Shown: in pieces, positions 15,600 through 22,265 of the stretch
Layout of the letters: every line of letters begins with the position of its first letter
Numbering within the stretch: position 1 is the stretch's first letter
DNA from: Ruminiclostridium sp.
GTDB lineage: Bacteria > Bacillota > Clostridia > Oscillospirales > Oscillospiraceae
Direction: 5' to 3'
Assembly: GCA_017560855.1 (NCBI GenBank)
Contig: JAFZEB010000188.1
Span: forward strand, 1 to 22,579
DNA: 22,579 nt
Notes under the pieces: model-generated
Database searches by the model: none
What the model was told of the DNA's origin: nothing
What the model saw: the letters and a program-made list of their open reading frames with translations, nothing else
Position numbers and translations under genes: made by a program

Positions 15600-16532
15600 T
15601 TACTCGCTGAACATGGGGGTGGAGAGGTAACGGTCGCCAGTGTCAGGCAGGAGGACCACAATGGTCTTGCCCTTGTTTTCCGGGCGCTTGGCCAGCTGGA
15701 TGGCGGCCCACAGGGCTGCGCCGGAGGAGATGCCCACCAGAACACCTTCGCTGCGGCCCATGAGACGACCGGTCTCGTAGGCATCCTGCTCGGTGACGGG
15801 GATGATCTCGTCGTAAATGTCGGTGTTCAGGACGGCGGGTACAAAGTTTGCGCCGATGCCCTGGAGTCCGTGGGGACCGGCCTTACCCTGGCTCAGCAGG
15901 GGAGAGGAAGCGGGCTCCACAGCAACCACCTTTACGTTGGGGTTCTGGGCTTTCAGATATTCGCCGGTGCCGGTGATGGTGCCGCCGGTACCGACACCTG
16001 CCACAAAGATGTCCACCTGGCCGTCGGTGTCGGTCCAGATCTCGGGACCAGTGGTGAGGCGGTGGGCCTGGGCGTTGGCGGGATTGGCAAACTGGTCGGG
16101 GATAAAGGCATTGGGAATCTCCCGGGCCAGCTCTTCAGCTTTTGCGATGGCACCGGACATGCCCTGGGCGCCAGGGGTCAGAACCAGCTCGGCTCCATAG
16201 GCGGTCATGAGGAGACGGCGCTCCATGCTCATGGTGTCGGGCATCACGATGATGGCACGATAACCACGGGCGGCGGCCATAACGGCCAGACCGATGCCGG
16301 TGTTGCCGGAGGTGGGCTCAATGATGACGGAGCCTTCCTTCAGGATGCCTCTGGCTTCCGCATCGTCGATCATGGCTTTTGCCACGCGATCCTTGGCGGA
16401 ACCGGCGGGGTTGAGGAACTCCAGCTTGGCCAGGACTTTGGCGTCCAGCTGCTGGGAGGCCTCGATGTGGGTCAGCTCCAGCAGGGGAGTGTGACCGATC
16501 AGCTGTTCAACGGAAGTGTAGATCTTGCTCAT
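15600..16532 (-). CDS. cysK: Cysteine synthase (O-acetylserine sulfhydrylase)
   Basis: PLP enzyme that makes L-cysteine from O-acetylserine and sulfide. The 310 residues carry the PLP lysine K47 in NPAGSAKDR, the substrate loop TSGNTG (74-79), the phosphate loop GTGGTITG and the serine contact SSGAA near the C-terminus, as in the CysK/CysM group. CysK rather than cystathionine synthase is favoured by the length and absence of an extra domain. The start at 16532 has GGAGGT eight to thirteen bases upstream on the minus strand. It has a consensus promoter of its own and no serine acetyltransferase gene beside it. Confidence 0.94.
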   Translation of the reverse strand: MSKIYTSVEQLIGHTPLLELTHIEASQQLDAKVLAKLEFLNPAGSAKDRVAKAMIDDAEARGILKEGSVIIEPTSGNTGIGLAVMAAARGYRAIIVMPDTMSMERRLLMTAYGAELVLTPGAQGMSGAIAKAEELAREIPNAFIPDQFANPANAQAHRLTTGPEIWTDTDGQVDIFVAGVGTGGTITGTGEYLKAQNPNVKVVAVEPASSPLLSQGKAGPHGLQGIGANFVPAVLNTDIYDEIIPVTEQDAYETGRLMGRSEGVLVGISSGAALWAAIQLAKRPENKGKTIVVLLPDTGDRYLSTPMFSE

Positions 16533-16597
16533 AGGGGAAACCTCCGAACCTCTGAAAATATCTGTCAGGATGAAAGAACTCCTGCATGATTCACTGC

Positions 16598-16626
16598 ATT
16601 ATACGTCTAAAAAGCCAGTTTGTCAA
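16598..16626 (-). promoter_or_regulatory. Consensus sigma-A promoter of cysK
   Basis: Read on the minus strand: TTGACA (16626-16621), a 17-base spacer and TATAAT (16603-16598), a perfect consensus match. The leader is about 60 bases. I see no riboswitch in it. Confidence 0.9.
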
Positions 16627-16674
16627 GGGCGAAATTTGTATATTTGGCAGAAAAATTTCAAATGTAGGAATTCC

Positions 16675-16703
16675 TTGACAGACAGAGTGGATGCAATTAC
16701 AAT
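16675..16703 (+). promoter_or_regulatory. Sigma-A promoter of the CbiE/CbiT-like gene
   Basis: TTGACA (16675-16680), a 17-base spacer and TACAAT (16698-16703), about 75 bases before the start codon and divergent from the cysK promoter. Confidence 0.85.
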
Positions 16704-16777
16704 AAATTCTGATTAGGCTGGATTTGCTGGTCTGATTTCCCTTACACCGTCAAGGGGAGAAAGGAGCGACATACCCA

Positions 16778-17683
16778 ATGAGTATTTTTAATAATGAGAG
16801 TATTTTGGCCTGGCTGAAGTACTTTTCCGATAACACCGACATCGATCTGGCTTCCACCCGCATTCTGGACATCACCGGCGACAACAAGAACCTGATGGCC
16901 ACCGTCCAGACCAACAAGTCCGTTCTGGTCTTTACCGACGGCAACCACCCCGAAGTCTTTTATAATATGTGGGACAACGGCCTGGGTGACTGCGAGGTCT
17001 GGTACAACGAGGGTTCCGAACCCGAAGGCACCATGAAGCACAACCTGCTGTCCGAGATGATCGACCGCGGTGTGAATGTTTCCGCTGCCATGCTCATCAA
17101 CAACCCCAATGCCCGGACGGCCTACCGCACCGGTATTGAGAACAGCCACTTCTCTCCCGGCTCCATCCGCTACGTGGCCCCTGAGATCCGTGCGGTCATC
17201 ATGAACAAGCTGGACCTGGACGAGGGGGATAACGTCTGCGTGGTCTCCGGTGAGAGCATTGCGGTAGAGGCTGCCATTGCTGCCCGCCGGGGTAAGGTCA
17301 TTGCCGTGGAGTACAAGGACGGCGACTTCCAGACCATGGAGGAGAACGTGATGCGGTTCGGTCTGCGGAACGTGAGCATCGTCCCCCACATGGAGGGCTG
17401 GTCCAGCAAGTGGCCTGTGCCCGATGTGGCCTTCCTGGTGGCCTCCCCCAAGCTTGACATGGAACTGCGCACCCTGGTGGCGGTCAACCCCAAGATCCGT
17501 GTGGTCATCTACACCCTGGAGTTCAATTACATGAGCCGCATCCCCGGCCTGCTGTGGGACAACGGCATCAAGCCCACCGAGATCATGCAGCTGGAGGTCT
17601 CCAAGGTGGGCCGCCGTGACGAGATCGAGGTCCAGCCCGCACCCTGGATCTTCTCCGGCAGAGCTGGCGGGGACACAGATTAA
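16778..17683 (+). CDS. Divergent CbiE/CbiT-like protein with degenerate SAM site
   Basis: 301-residue cytosolic protein. Residues 48-86 (VFTDGNHPEVFYNMWDNGLG and on to EPEGTM) resemble the C-terminal part of the precorrin methylase CbiE. Residues 127-295 resemble CbiT, the C15-methyltransferase/decarboxylase of cobalamin synthesis: RYVAPEIRAVIMNKLDLDEG, AVEYKD (E178) and RFGLRNVSIVPH. The glycine-rich motif I that holds SAM, normally like DIGCGTGS, reads CVVSGESI here, so its Asp and most glycines are gone. The N-terminal half of CbiE is also absent. No other cobalamin gene lies in the window. It has its own promoter and stands alone. It may have lost methyltransferase activity; the function is unknown. 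The family call rests on my reading of pattern similarity, not a search. Confidence 0.6.
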   Translation: MSIFNNESILAWLKYFSDNTDIDLASTRILDITGDNKNLMATVQTNKSVLVFTDGNHPEVFYNMWDNGLGDCEVWYNEGSEPEGTMKHNLLSEMIDRGVNVSAAMLINNPNARTAYRTGIENSHFSPGSIRYVAPEIRAVIMNKLDLDEGDNVCVVSGESIAVEAAIAARRGKVIAVEYKDGDFQTMEENVMRFGLRNVSIVPHMEGWSSKWPVPDVAFLVASPKLDMELRTLVAVNPKIRVVIYTLEFNYMSRIPGLLWDNGIKPTEIMQLEVSKVGRRDEIEVQPAPWIFSGRAGGDTD

Positions 17684-17722
17684 AAAATACTATCTTACTG
17701 GGTAAAAAGAGAGACTTTGTCG

Positions 17723-17751
17723 TTGACAAGTCTTCTCCCGGTGAGTATAAT
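17723..17751 (+). promoter_or_regulatory. Perfect sigma-A promoter of the T-box/oxidoreductase operon
   Basis: TTGACA (17723-17728), a 17-base spacer and TATAAT (17746-17751), with the transcription start expected near 17758. Such a strong promoter is typical where control is by premature termination. Confidence 0.93.
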
Positions 17752-17757
17752 GTAGTA

Positions 17758-18024
17758 TCAACAAGAAAAGAACGATTTCAAAGGCGATGATGGAGACAGT
17801 AAGCTCTGCGGAACCCCTCAGCGAGCCGGGGATGGTGTAAGCCCGGTGGAAGTAGTGCAGAAGCCTGAACATCCCTCCTGAGCTGCAAGCCGAACTGCGT
17901 TACGCATAGTAGGTTTTGCCGGTTTCCACCGTTACAGGGAGCGCGTATGTTAGTACGCAGGTAACAGGTGGTATAACGAAGATTTTTCCAAGACTTCGTC
18001 CTTTTACGGGGACGAAGTCTTTTT
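17758..18024 (+). promoter_or_regulatory. T-box riboswitch, predicted tRNA-Ile (specifier AUC)
   Basis: tRNA-sensing leader. Stem I holds GATGATGGAG with the loop-E strand AGTA (17798-17801), the distal GGTGTAAG loop on a CCGGG/CCCGG stem (about 17826-17846), and the returning strand GAA (17867-17869), one base, then ATC at 17871-17873. In known T-boxes the specifier follows GAA plus one base, so it reads isoleucine. Stem III pairs GTTAC (17931-17935) with GTAAC (17961-17965). The antiterminator pairs AGG (17966-17968) with CCT (18000-18002) and ACGAAG (17976-17981) with CTTCGT (17994-17999), leaving the seven-base bulge TGGTATA (17969-17975). The U after UGG fits the A73 of tRNA-Ile. The alternative is the terminator at 17990-18024. 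Uncharged tRNA should turn the operon on. Confidence 0.93.
17990..18024 (+). terminator. Regulated terminator of the T-box
   Basis: AAGACTTCGTCC (17990-18001) pairs perfectly with GGACGAAGTCTT (18010-18021) around an eight-base loop, followed by a T-run to 18024. Its 5' strand is the one taken by the antiterminator, so the two structures exclude each other. Confidence 0.93.
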
Positions 18025-18056
18025 ATTTAAACTCTGCAACGTTGGAGGAAAGAACC

Positions 18057-18638
18057 ATGAAAAAACAAGGATTGGTAGAATTCCGCTGGCATGGCCGGGG
18101 CGGACAGGGAGCCAAGACGGCTTGCCTGCTCCTGGCCGATGCTGCGTTTGCCGCTGGCAAGTTCGTCCAGGGCTTCCCCGAATACGGCCCCGAGCGTATG
18201 GGTGCCCCCATCACAGCCTATAACCGCATCAGCGACACCCGCTGCAGCGTCCACTGCAACATCGAAGAGCCCGACTATGTGGTGGTGGTGGACGAGACCC
18301 TGCTGGAGTCTGTGGACGTGACCCGCGGGCTGCAGGCTGAGGGTGCCGTCATCATCAACACCCCCAAGGCTCCTGGGGAGATCCGCCGGAAGCTCCGGGG
18401 CTGGAAGGGCCGTGTGTGCACCATTGACGCCCGGAAGATCTCCGAGGAGACTTTGGGCAAAAACTTCCCCAACTCCCCCATGCTCAGCGCCGCCGTGAAG
18501 GTGAGCGGTGTTCTGGAGGAGGAACAGTTCATGGGCGACATGGAGGAGAGCTTCTCCCACAAGTTTGCCACCAAACCCCAGGTGGTGGCCGGCAACATGG
18601 CCGCCCTGCGCAGATCCTGGCAGGAGGTAGAAGAATGA
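18057..18638 (+). CDS. 2-oxoacid:ferredoxin oxidoreductase, gamma subunit
   Basis: 193-residue gamma subunit (catalytic domain III) of the PorC/VorC/KorC type. It has GRGGQGAKT near the N-terminus, where this domain helps bind CoA, and the conserved FPEYGPERMGAP stretch. GGAGG at 18044-18048 lies eight bases before ATG 18057; the open frame extends upstream through the terminator stem and is not coding there. Its stop overlaps the start of the delta gene as ATGA, so translation is probably coupled. The complex interconverts a 2-oxoacid plus CoA and oxidised ferredoxin with an acyl-CoA, CO2 and reduced ferredoxin. The T-box upstream points to isoleucine-responsive expression. Confidence 0.92.
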   Translation: MKKQGLVEFRWHGRGGQGAKTACLLLADAAFAAGKFVQGFPEYGPERMGAPITAYNRISDTRCSVHCNIEEPDYVVVVDETLLESVDVTRGLQAEGAVIINTPKAPGEIRRKLRGWKGRVCTIDARKISEETLGKNFPNSPMLSAAVKVSGVLEEEQFMGDMEESFSHKFATKPQVVAGNMAALRRSWQEVEE

Positions 18639-18943
18639 AGCTTTCAGCAAGAGATATCAACGAAAACAGCACCTGGCAGGAGATGACCCTGGGCGGCGAG
18701 ATCTATGAGCCCGCCACCTCCAAGCTGGTGAACACCGGTGCCTGGCGCACCAACACCCCTGTCCTGGACGTGGCCAAGTGCCGCCACTGCCTCATGTGCG
18801 TGCCCTACTGCCCGGACAGCTCCCTGCCTGTCCTCTACGGACGTCTGGTGGGCGTGGACTACTACCACTGCAAGGGCTGCGGCATCTGCGCCGAGATCTG
18901 CTCCTTCGGGGCCATCACCATGAAAGAAGGTGGCGAGGTATGA
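18635..18943 (+). CDS. 2-oxoacid:ferredoxin oxidoreductase, delta (ferredoxin-like) subunit
   Basis: 102-residue subunit with two [4Fe-4S] clusters: C49, C52, C55 and C59 (CRHCLMCVPYCP) and C79, C82, C85 and C89 (CKGCGICAEICS). The second motif has Ser where Pro usually follows. The 45 residues ahead of the clusters are usual for delta subunits of four-subunit enzymes. It passes electrons from the cluster in the beta subunit to external ferredoxin. Both ends overlap neighbours by four bases (ATGA), typical of a tightly coupled operon. Confidence 0.93.
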   Translation: MKLSARDINENSTWQEMTLGGEIYEPATSKLVNTGAWRTNTPVLDVAKCRHCLMCVPYCPDSSLPVLYGRLVGVDYYHCKGCGICAEICSFGAITMKEGGEV

Positions 18944-20121
18944 ACTATAATGACCGTCTCTCCGGCAACGAGGCCATCGCCTTTGCCATGAAGCAGATCG
19001 ACCCGGACGTGATGGCGGCCTTCCCCATCACCCCCTCCACCGAGATCCCCCAGTACTTTGCCCAGTACGTGGCCAACGGCGAGGTGAACACCGAGTATGT
19101 GCCTGTGGAATCCGAGCACAGCTCCATGTCCGCCTGCATCGGTGCCCAGGCCGCCGGTGCCCGTGCCGTCACGGCCACTTCTTCCGCAGGCCTTGCCCTC
19201 ATGTATGAGATGATGTACGTGGCTTCTTCCAGCCGCCTGCCCATCACCCTGGCCTGCGTGAACCGTGCCCTCACCGGCCCCATCAACATCAACAACGACC
19301 ACTCCGACTCCATGGGTATCCGTGATGCCGGCTGGATCCAGATCTATGCCGAGAACAACCAGGAAGCCTATGACAACTTCCTCCAGGCCATGCCCATTGG
19401 CGAGCATCCCGATGTCCGCCTGCCCGTGATGATCTGCCAGGACGGCTTCATCACCAGCCACGCCCTGGAGAACATCACCCTGCTGGACACCGAGTCCGTC
19501 AAAGCCTTCGTGGGGGAGTACAACCCGGAGAACTACCTGCTGAAGAAGGAAAATCCCCTGGCCATCGGTCCCTACGACCTGGGCTGCCACTACATGGAGC
19601 ACAAGATCCAGCAGGCCGAGTCCATGAAGTACGCCAAGCACCGCATCCTGGAGGTGGCCGCCGAGTTCGAGAAGGTCACCGGCCGCAAGTACGGCCTCTT
19701 TGAGGAGTACTGCATGGAGGATGCCGAGGTGGCTCTGGTCCTCATCGGTTCCAGCGCCGGCACCGCCAAGGCCGCCGTGGACGAGCTCCGGGAGCAGGGG
19801 GTCAAGGCCGGTCTCATCAAGATCCGTGTCTTCCGTCCCTTCCCCGCAGAGGAAATTGCCGAAGCCCTCAAGAACGTGAAGGCCGTGGCCATCATGGACA
19901 AGGCCGAGAGCTTCTCTTCCCAGGGCGGTCCCCTCTTTGCCGAGGTCCGTTCCGCTCTGTATGACCTGGAAACCCGCCCCAAGGCTGTGGGCTATGTGTA
20001 CGGCCTGGGCGGCCGAGACATCACCCCCCAGCATTTCCAGGGGGTCTACGGCCGTCTGCTGGAGATCGCCGAGGGCGGCGAACTGGGTCCCGTCTACACT
20101 CATCTGGGACAAAGGGGGTAA
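18940..20121 (+). CDS. 2-oxoacid:ferredoxin oxidoreductase, alpha subunit
   Basis: 393-residue alpha subunit holding domains I and II of the oxidoreductase. The pyrimidine-binding domain shows FPITPSTEIPQ and a VPVESEHSSMSACIGAQAAG stretch, with the glutamate that activates thiamine diphosphate; the second domain carries VALVLIGSSAGTAKAAVDEL and GLIKIRVFRPFP. ATG 18940 overlaps the delta stop and has GCGAGG just upstream; the longer open frame from 18778 reads through the delta gene in another frame. PITPST occurs in pyruvate, 2-ketoisovalerate and 2-oxoglutarate enzymes alike, so the sequence does not decide the substrate. Confidence 0.92.
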   Translation: MNYNDRLSGNEAIAFAMKQIDPDVMAAFPITPSTEIPQYFAQYVANGEVNTEYVPVESEHSSMSACIGAQAAGARAVTATSSAGLALMYEMMYVASSSRLPITLACVNRALTGPININNDHSDSMGIRDAGWIQIYAENNQEAYDNFLQAMPIGEHPDVRLPVMICQDGFITSHALENITLLDTESVKAFVGEYNPENYLLKKENPLAIGPYDLGCHYMEHKIQQAESMKYAKHRILEVAAEFEKVTGRKYGLFEEYCMEDAEVALVLIGSSAGTAKAAVDELREQGVKAGLIKIRVFRPFPAEEIAEALKNVKAVAIMDKAESFSSQGGPLFAEVRSALYDLETRPKAVGYVYGLGGRDITPQHFQGVYGRLLEIAEGGELGPVYTHLGQRG

Positions 20122-20127
20122 GCCGAC

Positions 20128-21072
20128 ATGGAAATGGAAAGAACCTATCATTTTAAGAAAACTCTGGAGAAGAAGGAACGCTTCGCCCCCGGCCACCGTC
20201 TGTGCGCCGGCTGCGGCGCAGGCATCGCCGTCCGTGGTGTCCTCCGTGCCCTGAACGAGGAGGACCGTGCCGTCATCGGCAACGCCACCGGCTGCCTGGA
20301 AGTCAGCTCCTTCCTCTATCCCTATACCGCCTACGAGGACAGCTACATCCACACCGCCTTTGAGAGCGCCGGCGCCAGCCTGTCCGGTGTTGAGGCGGCC
20401 TACAACGCCCTCAAGCGCAAGGGCAAGGTGAAGGACACCGTGAAGTTCATCACCTTCGGCGGCGACGGCGGCACCTACGACATCGGCTTCCAGTCTCTGT
20501 CCGGTGCCATGGAGCGTGGTCATGACCTGACCTATGTTTGCTACGACAACGAGGCCTACATGAACACCGGCATCCAGCGTTCTTCCTCCACCCCTCGCTT
20601 CGCCAACGCCACCACCTCTCCCGCAGGCAGCGTGGTCCCCGGCAAGAAGCAGAACAAGAAGAACCTGACCGACATCATCGCCGCCCACAACGTGCCCTAT
20701 GTTGCTCAGACTACCTTCATCGGCAACTTCCGTGACCTGTACACCAAGGCGCGCAAGGCCATCTACACCCCGGGCGCATCCTTCCTGAACGTGATGGCCC
20801 CCTGCCCCAGAGGTTGGGAGTATCCCGCAGAGAAGCTCCCTGAGATCTGCCGTCTGGTGGTGGAGACCTGCGTCTGGCCCCTCTTCGAGGTGGAAAACGG
20901 CGTGTGGCGTCTGAGCTACGAGCCCAAGAAGAAGCTCCCCGTGGAGGAGTACCTGCGCCTCCAGGGCCGCTTCCGCCATATGTTCAAGCCCGGCAACGAG
21001 TGGATGATCGAAGAAGCCCAGAAGTCCGTGGACGAGAACTGGGAAAAGCTCCTGGCCAAGTGCCTGGGCTGA
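20128..21072 (+). CDS. 2-oxoacid:ferredoxin oxidoreductase, beta subunit
   Basis: 314-residue beta subunit that binds thiamine diphosphate and the proximal [4Fe-4S] cluster. The diphosphate/Mg site is GGDGG (111-115) with D140, N141 and N146 in YDNEAYMNTG. Likely cluster ligands are C26 and C29 (CAGC), C56 (TGC) and C226 (APCPRGW), with spacing similar to the pyruvate enzyme. The order gamma-delta-alpha-beta is that of four-subunit pyruvate and 2-ketoisovalerate enzymes. It starts six bases after the alpha stop; ATG 20134 is an alternative. A strong terminator follows. Confidence 0.92.
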   Translation: MEMERTYHFKKTLEKKERFAPGHRLCAGCGAGIAVRGVLRALNEEDRAVIGNATGCLEVSSFLYPYTAYEDSYIHTAFESAGASLSGVEAAYNALKRKGKVKDTVKFITFGGDGGTYDIGFQSLSGAMERGHDLTYVCYDNEAYMNTGIQRSSSTPRFANATTSPAGSVVPGKKQNKKNLTDIIAAHNVPYVAQTTFIGNFRDLYTKARKAIYTPGASFLNVMAPCPRGWEYPAEKLPEICRLVVETCVWPLFEVENGVWRLSYEPKKKLPVEEYLRLQGRFRHMFKPGNEWMIEEAQKSVDENWEKLLAKCLG

Positions 21073-21103
21073 GAACCGGCGTGACGGATCATCGCAGATA
21101 AGA

Positions 21104-21134
21104 AAAAGGCTCCCTCTGACGAGGGAGCTTTTTT
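21104..21134 (+). terminator. Terminator of the oxidoreductase operon
   Basis: GCTCCCTC (21109-21116) and GAGGGAGC (21121-21128) form a perfect stem with loop TGAC, preceded by an A-run and followed by six T. Confidence 0.93.
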
Positions 21135-21160
21135 GCTGCCATAGATAAGCCCTTTGGGTT

Positions 21161-21286
21161 TACAACCCCTCCGTCTCGCCTGACGGCGAGCCACCTCCCC
21201 TTGCACAGGGGAGGCAGAGGCGAGTGCCAAACCTCAGGCTCCCTTGTGCAAAGGGAGCTGTCAGCGAAGCTGACTGAGGGATTGTA
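21161..21286. repeat. Dispersed hairpin repeat, copy C (complete)
   Basis: 126 bases with imperfect inverted ends (TACAA, one mismatch, CCCTC against GAGGG, one mismatch, TTGTA). It holds four hairpins in a row: CTCGCC/GGCGAG (21175-21190), CCTCCCC/GGGGAGG (21194-21214), GCTCCCTT/AAGGGAGC (21238-21258) and GTCAGC/GCTGAC (21260-21274). The last two are an inverted counterpart of the first two. It sits between the oxidoreductase terminator and the 3' end of the hydrolase gene and contains no gene. Confidence 0.78.
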
Positions 21287-21322
21287 GACCCAGCAGGTTC
21301 GCACTGCGTAGGTGAGAATGGA

Positions 21323-22141
21323 TCAAAATTCCAGTTCCAATCCGCACTCCATCTGCTGGACATTTTCGCCCAGCATGGCTTTGAGCACATCATAGGCCTC
21401 CAGGCCGGTGCAGTGGCCGGTGACCACCCGCTCCACGCCGGTGTCCTGGAGACGGTTGCCGAACTCACGGACCGCATGGACGGGGGACTCGAACAGGTGG
21501 AAGCCGCCGATGATGGCGTGGATCTTCTTGCCAGGGAAGGCCTGGGCGGCCTCCATGAGAATGGTGTCAGCGCCAGCGTGGCAGCAGCTGTTGAAGACCA
21601 CCAGACCCTTGTCCGTGTCGAAGATCAGGCTCTGCTCGTGGCGGAAGTCGTCGTACTGATACTGGTCACCGATCTTCAGGAACATGCGATAGAGCTGACC
21701 GTAGTAGTCCAGACCGCGGGTGGTGTGGCCCAGCAGATACACGTTGGGAGCCAGCTCCACCTTGCCCTCGGCGTACTGGATGCGGTCCTTATAGGTCTCC
21801 AGAATGCCCTTCTTGATGCCAATATAGTCGATGGTCTCCATCTCGTGGCTGCCGAAGCAGTTTTCCTTGCTGGGGTGACGGAGCCAGAAGTTTGCCTTGG
21901 TGTTCTGCTCAAAGAAGGTGTCTATGCCGTCGGCGTGGTCGTAGTGGGCGTGGGAGAGAATACCGAAGTCCACGTCGGCCAGGTCGATGCCCAGCTTCTC
22001 GGCGTTTTCGGCAAAGAGGGGGCCTGCGCCGGTGTCCAGCAGGTACTTCTTGCCTTCGAACTCGATGTAGATGGCCAGGCCCCACTCGGGGGTCAGGTCG
22101 GGGTTGTTGGAGAGGTTATCCATGAGGATGACAGCGCGCAT
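21323..22141 (-). CDS. Metallo-beta-lactamase-fold hydrolase (COG1237-like)
   Basis: 272-residue cytosolic metallo-beta-lactamase-fold protein similar to the COG1237 group. The metal motif is SHAHYDHADG (H64, H66, D68, H69). Later ligands are likely H188 in CCHAGAD, with H215 in GGFHL and H243 in TGHCTG, which are typical of this group. That group includes a protein annotated as a methanopterin-precursor synthase in archaea, but that role is unlikely here; most bacterial members have no known substrate. AAAGGA lies about a dozen bases before ATG 22141. A promoter with an overlapping palindrome is found upstream, suggesting it is regulated. Confidence 0.85.
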   Translation of the reverse strand: MRAVILMDNLSNNPDLTPEWGLAIYIEFEGKKYLLDTGAGPLFAENAEKLGIDLADVDFGILSHAHYDHADGIDTFFEQNTKANFWLRHPSKENCFGSHEMETIDYIGIKKGILETYKDRIQYAEGKVELAPNVYLLGHTTRGLDYYGQLYRMFLKIGDQYQYDDFRHEQSLIFDTDKGLVVFNSCCHAGADTILMEAAQAFPGKKIHAIIGGFHLFESPVHAVREFGNRLQDTGVERVVTGHCTGLEAYDVLKAMLGENVQQMECGLELEF

Positions 22142-22178
22142 GGCGGGTCACGTCCTTTCTGTTATTTATATTAGTGTC

Positions 22179-22207
22179 ATTATAGGGCCTTGCGAACTAA
22201 ATCGCAA
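22179..22207 (-). promoter_or_regulatory. Sigma-A promoter of the hydrolase gene
   Basis: Read on the minus strand: TTGCGA (22207-22202), a 17-base spacer and TATAAT (22184-22179). The leader is about 30 bases. Confidence 0.75.
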
Positions 22208-22210
22208 GGC
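22187..22210. promoter_or_regulatory. Palindrome over the hydrolase promoter, possible operator
   Basis: GCCTTGCGA (22187-22195) and TCGCAAGGC (22202-22210) are a perfect nine-base inverted repeat with a six-base centre. It covers the -35 and nearly the whole spacer of the minus-strand promoter, a classic repressor position. On the plus strand it is followed by TTTT and could also act as a weak terminator. Confidence 0.5.
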
Positions 22211-22214
22211 TTTT

Positions 22215-22245
22215 GTCATACTTCGGGACGGGGTGTGCATACACT
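22215..22245 (+). promoter_or_regulatory. Sigma-E-like sporulation promoter of spoIIIAA
   Basis: GTCATACT (22215-22222), 15 bases and CATACACT (22238-22245). The -10 matches the Bacillus sigma-E consensus (CATACA, any of two bases, T) fully and the -35 (GTMATATT) with one mismatch. The spoIIIA operon is sigma-E controlled in B. subtilis. Confidence 0.75.
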
Positions 22246-22265
22246 GCCCCAAAAGGAGGGGTGCT

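Noticed and set aside
17916..18056. Longer N-terminus for the gamma subunit starting at 17916
   Set aside because: This stretch is stem III, antiterminator and terminator of the T-box; GGAGG at 18044 supports ATG 18057.
18635..18943. Missing Pro in the second cluster motif of the delta subunit as a sign of loss of function
   Set aside because: All eight cluster cysteines are present; a Ser in place of the Pro after the last Cys is tolerated in ferredoxin-like domains.
18862..20979. 705-codon open frame on the minus strand opposite the oxidoreductase genes
   Set aside because: It lies wholly antisense to the well-supported alpha and beta subunit genes; the His/Val/Leu/Gly-rich translation is the usual shadow of GC-rich codons, and it has no ribosome-binding site or known motif.
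22187..22214. Plus-strand intrinsic terminator upstream of spoIIIAA
   Set aside because: The hairpin has only four T after it, and no plus-strand transcript should reach it after the terminator at 21134; a promoter-overlapping operator is the better reading, though not proven.
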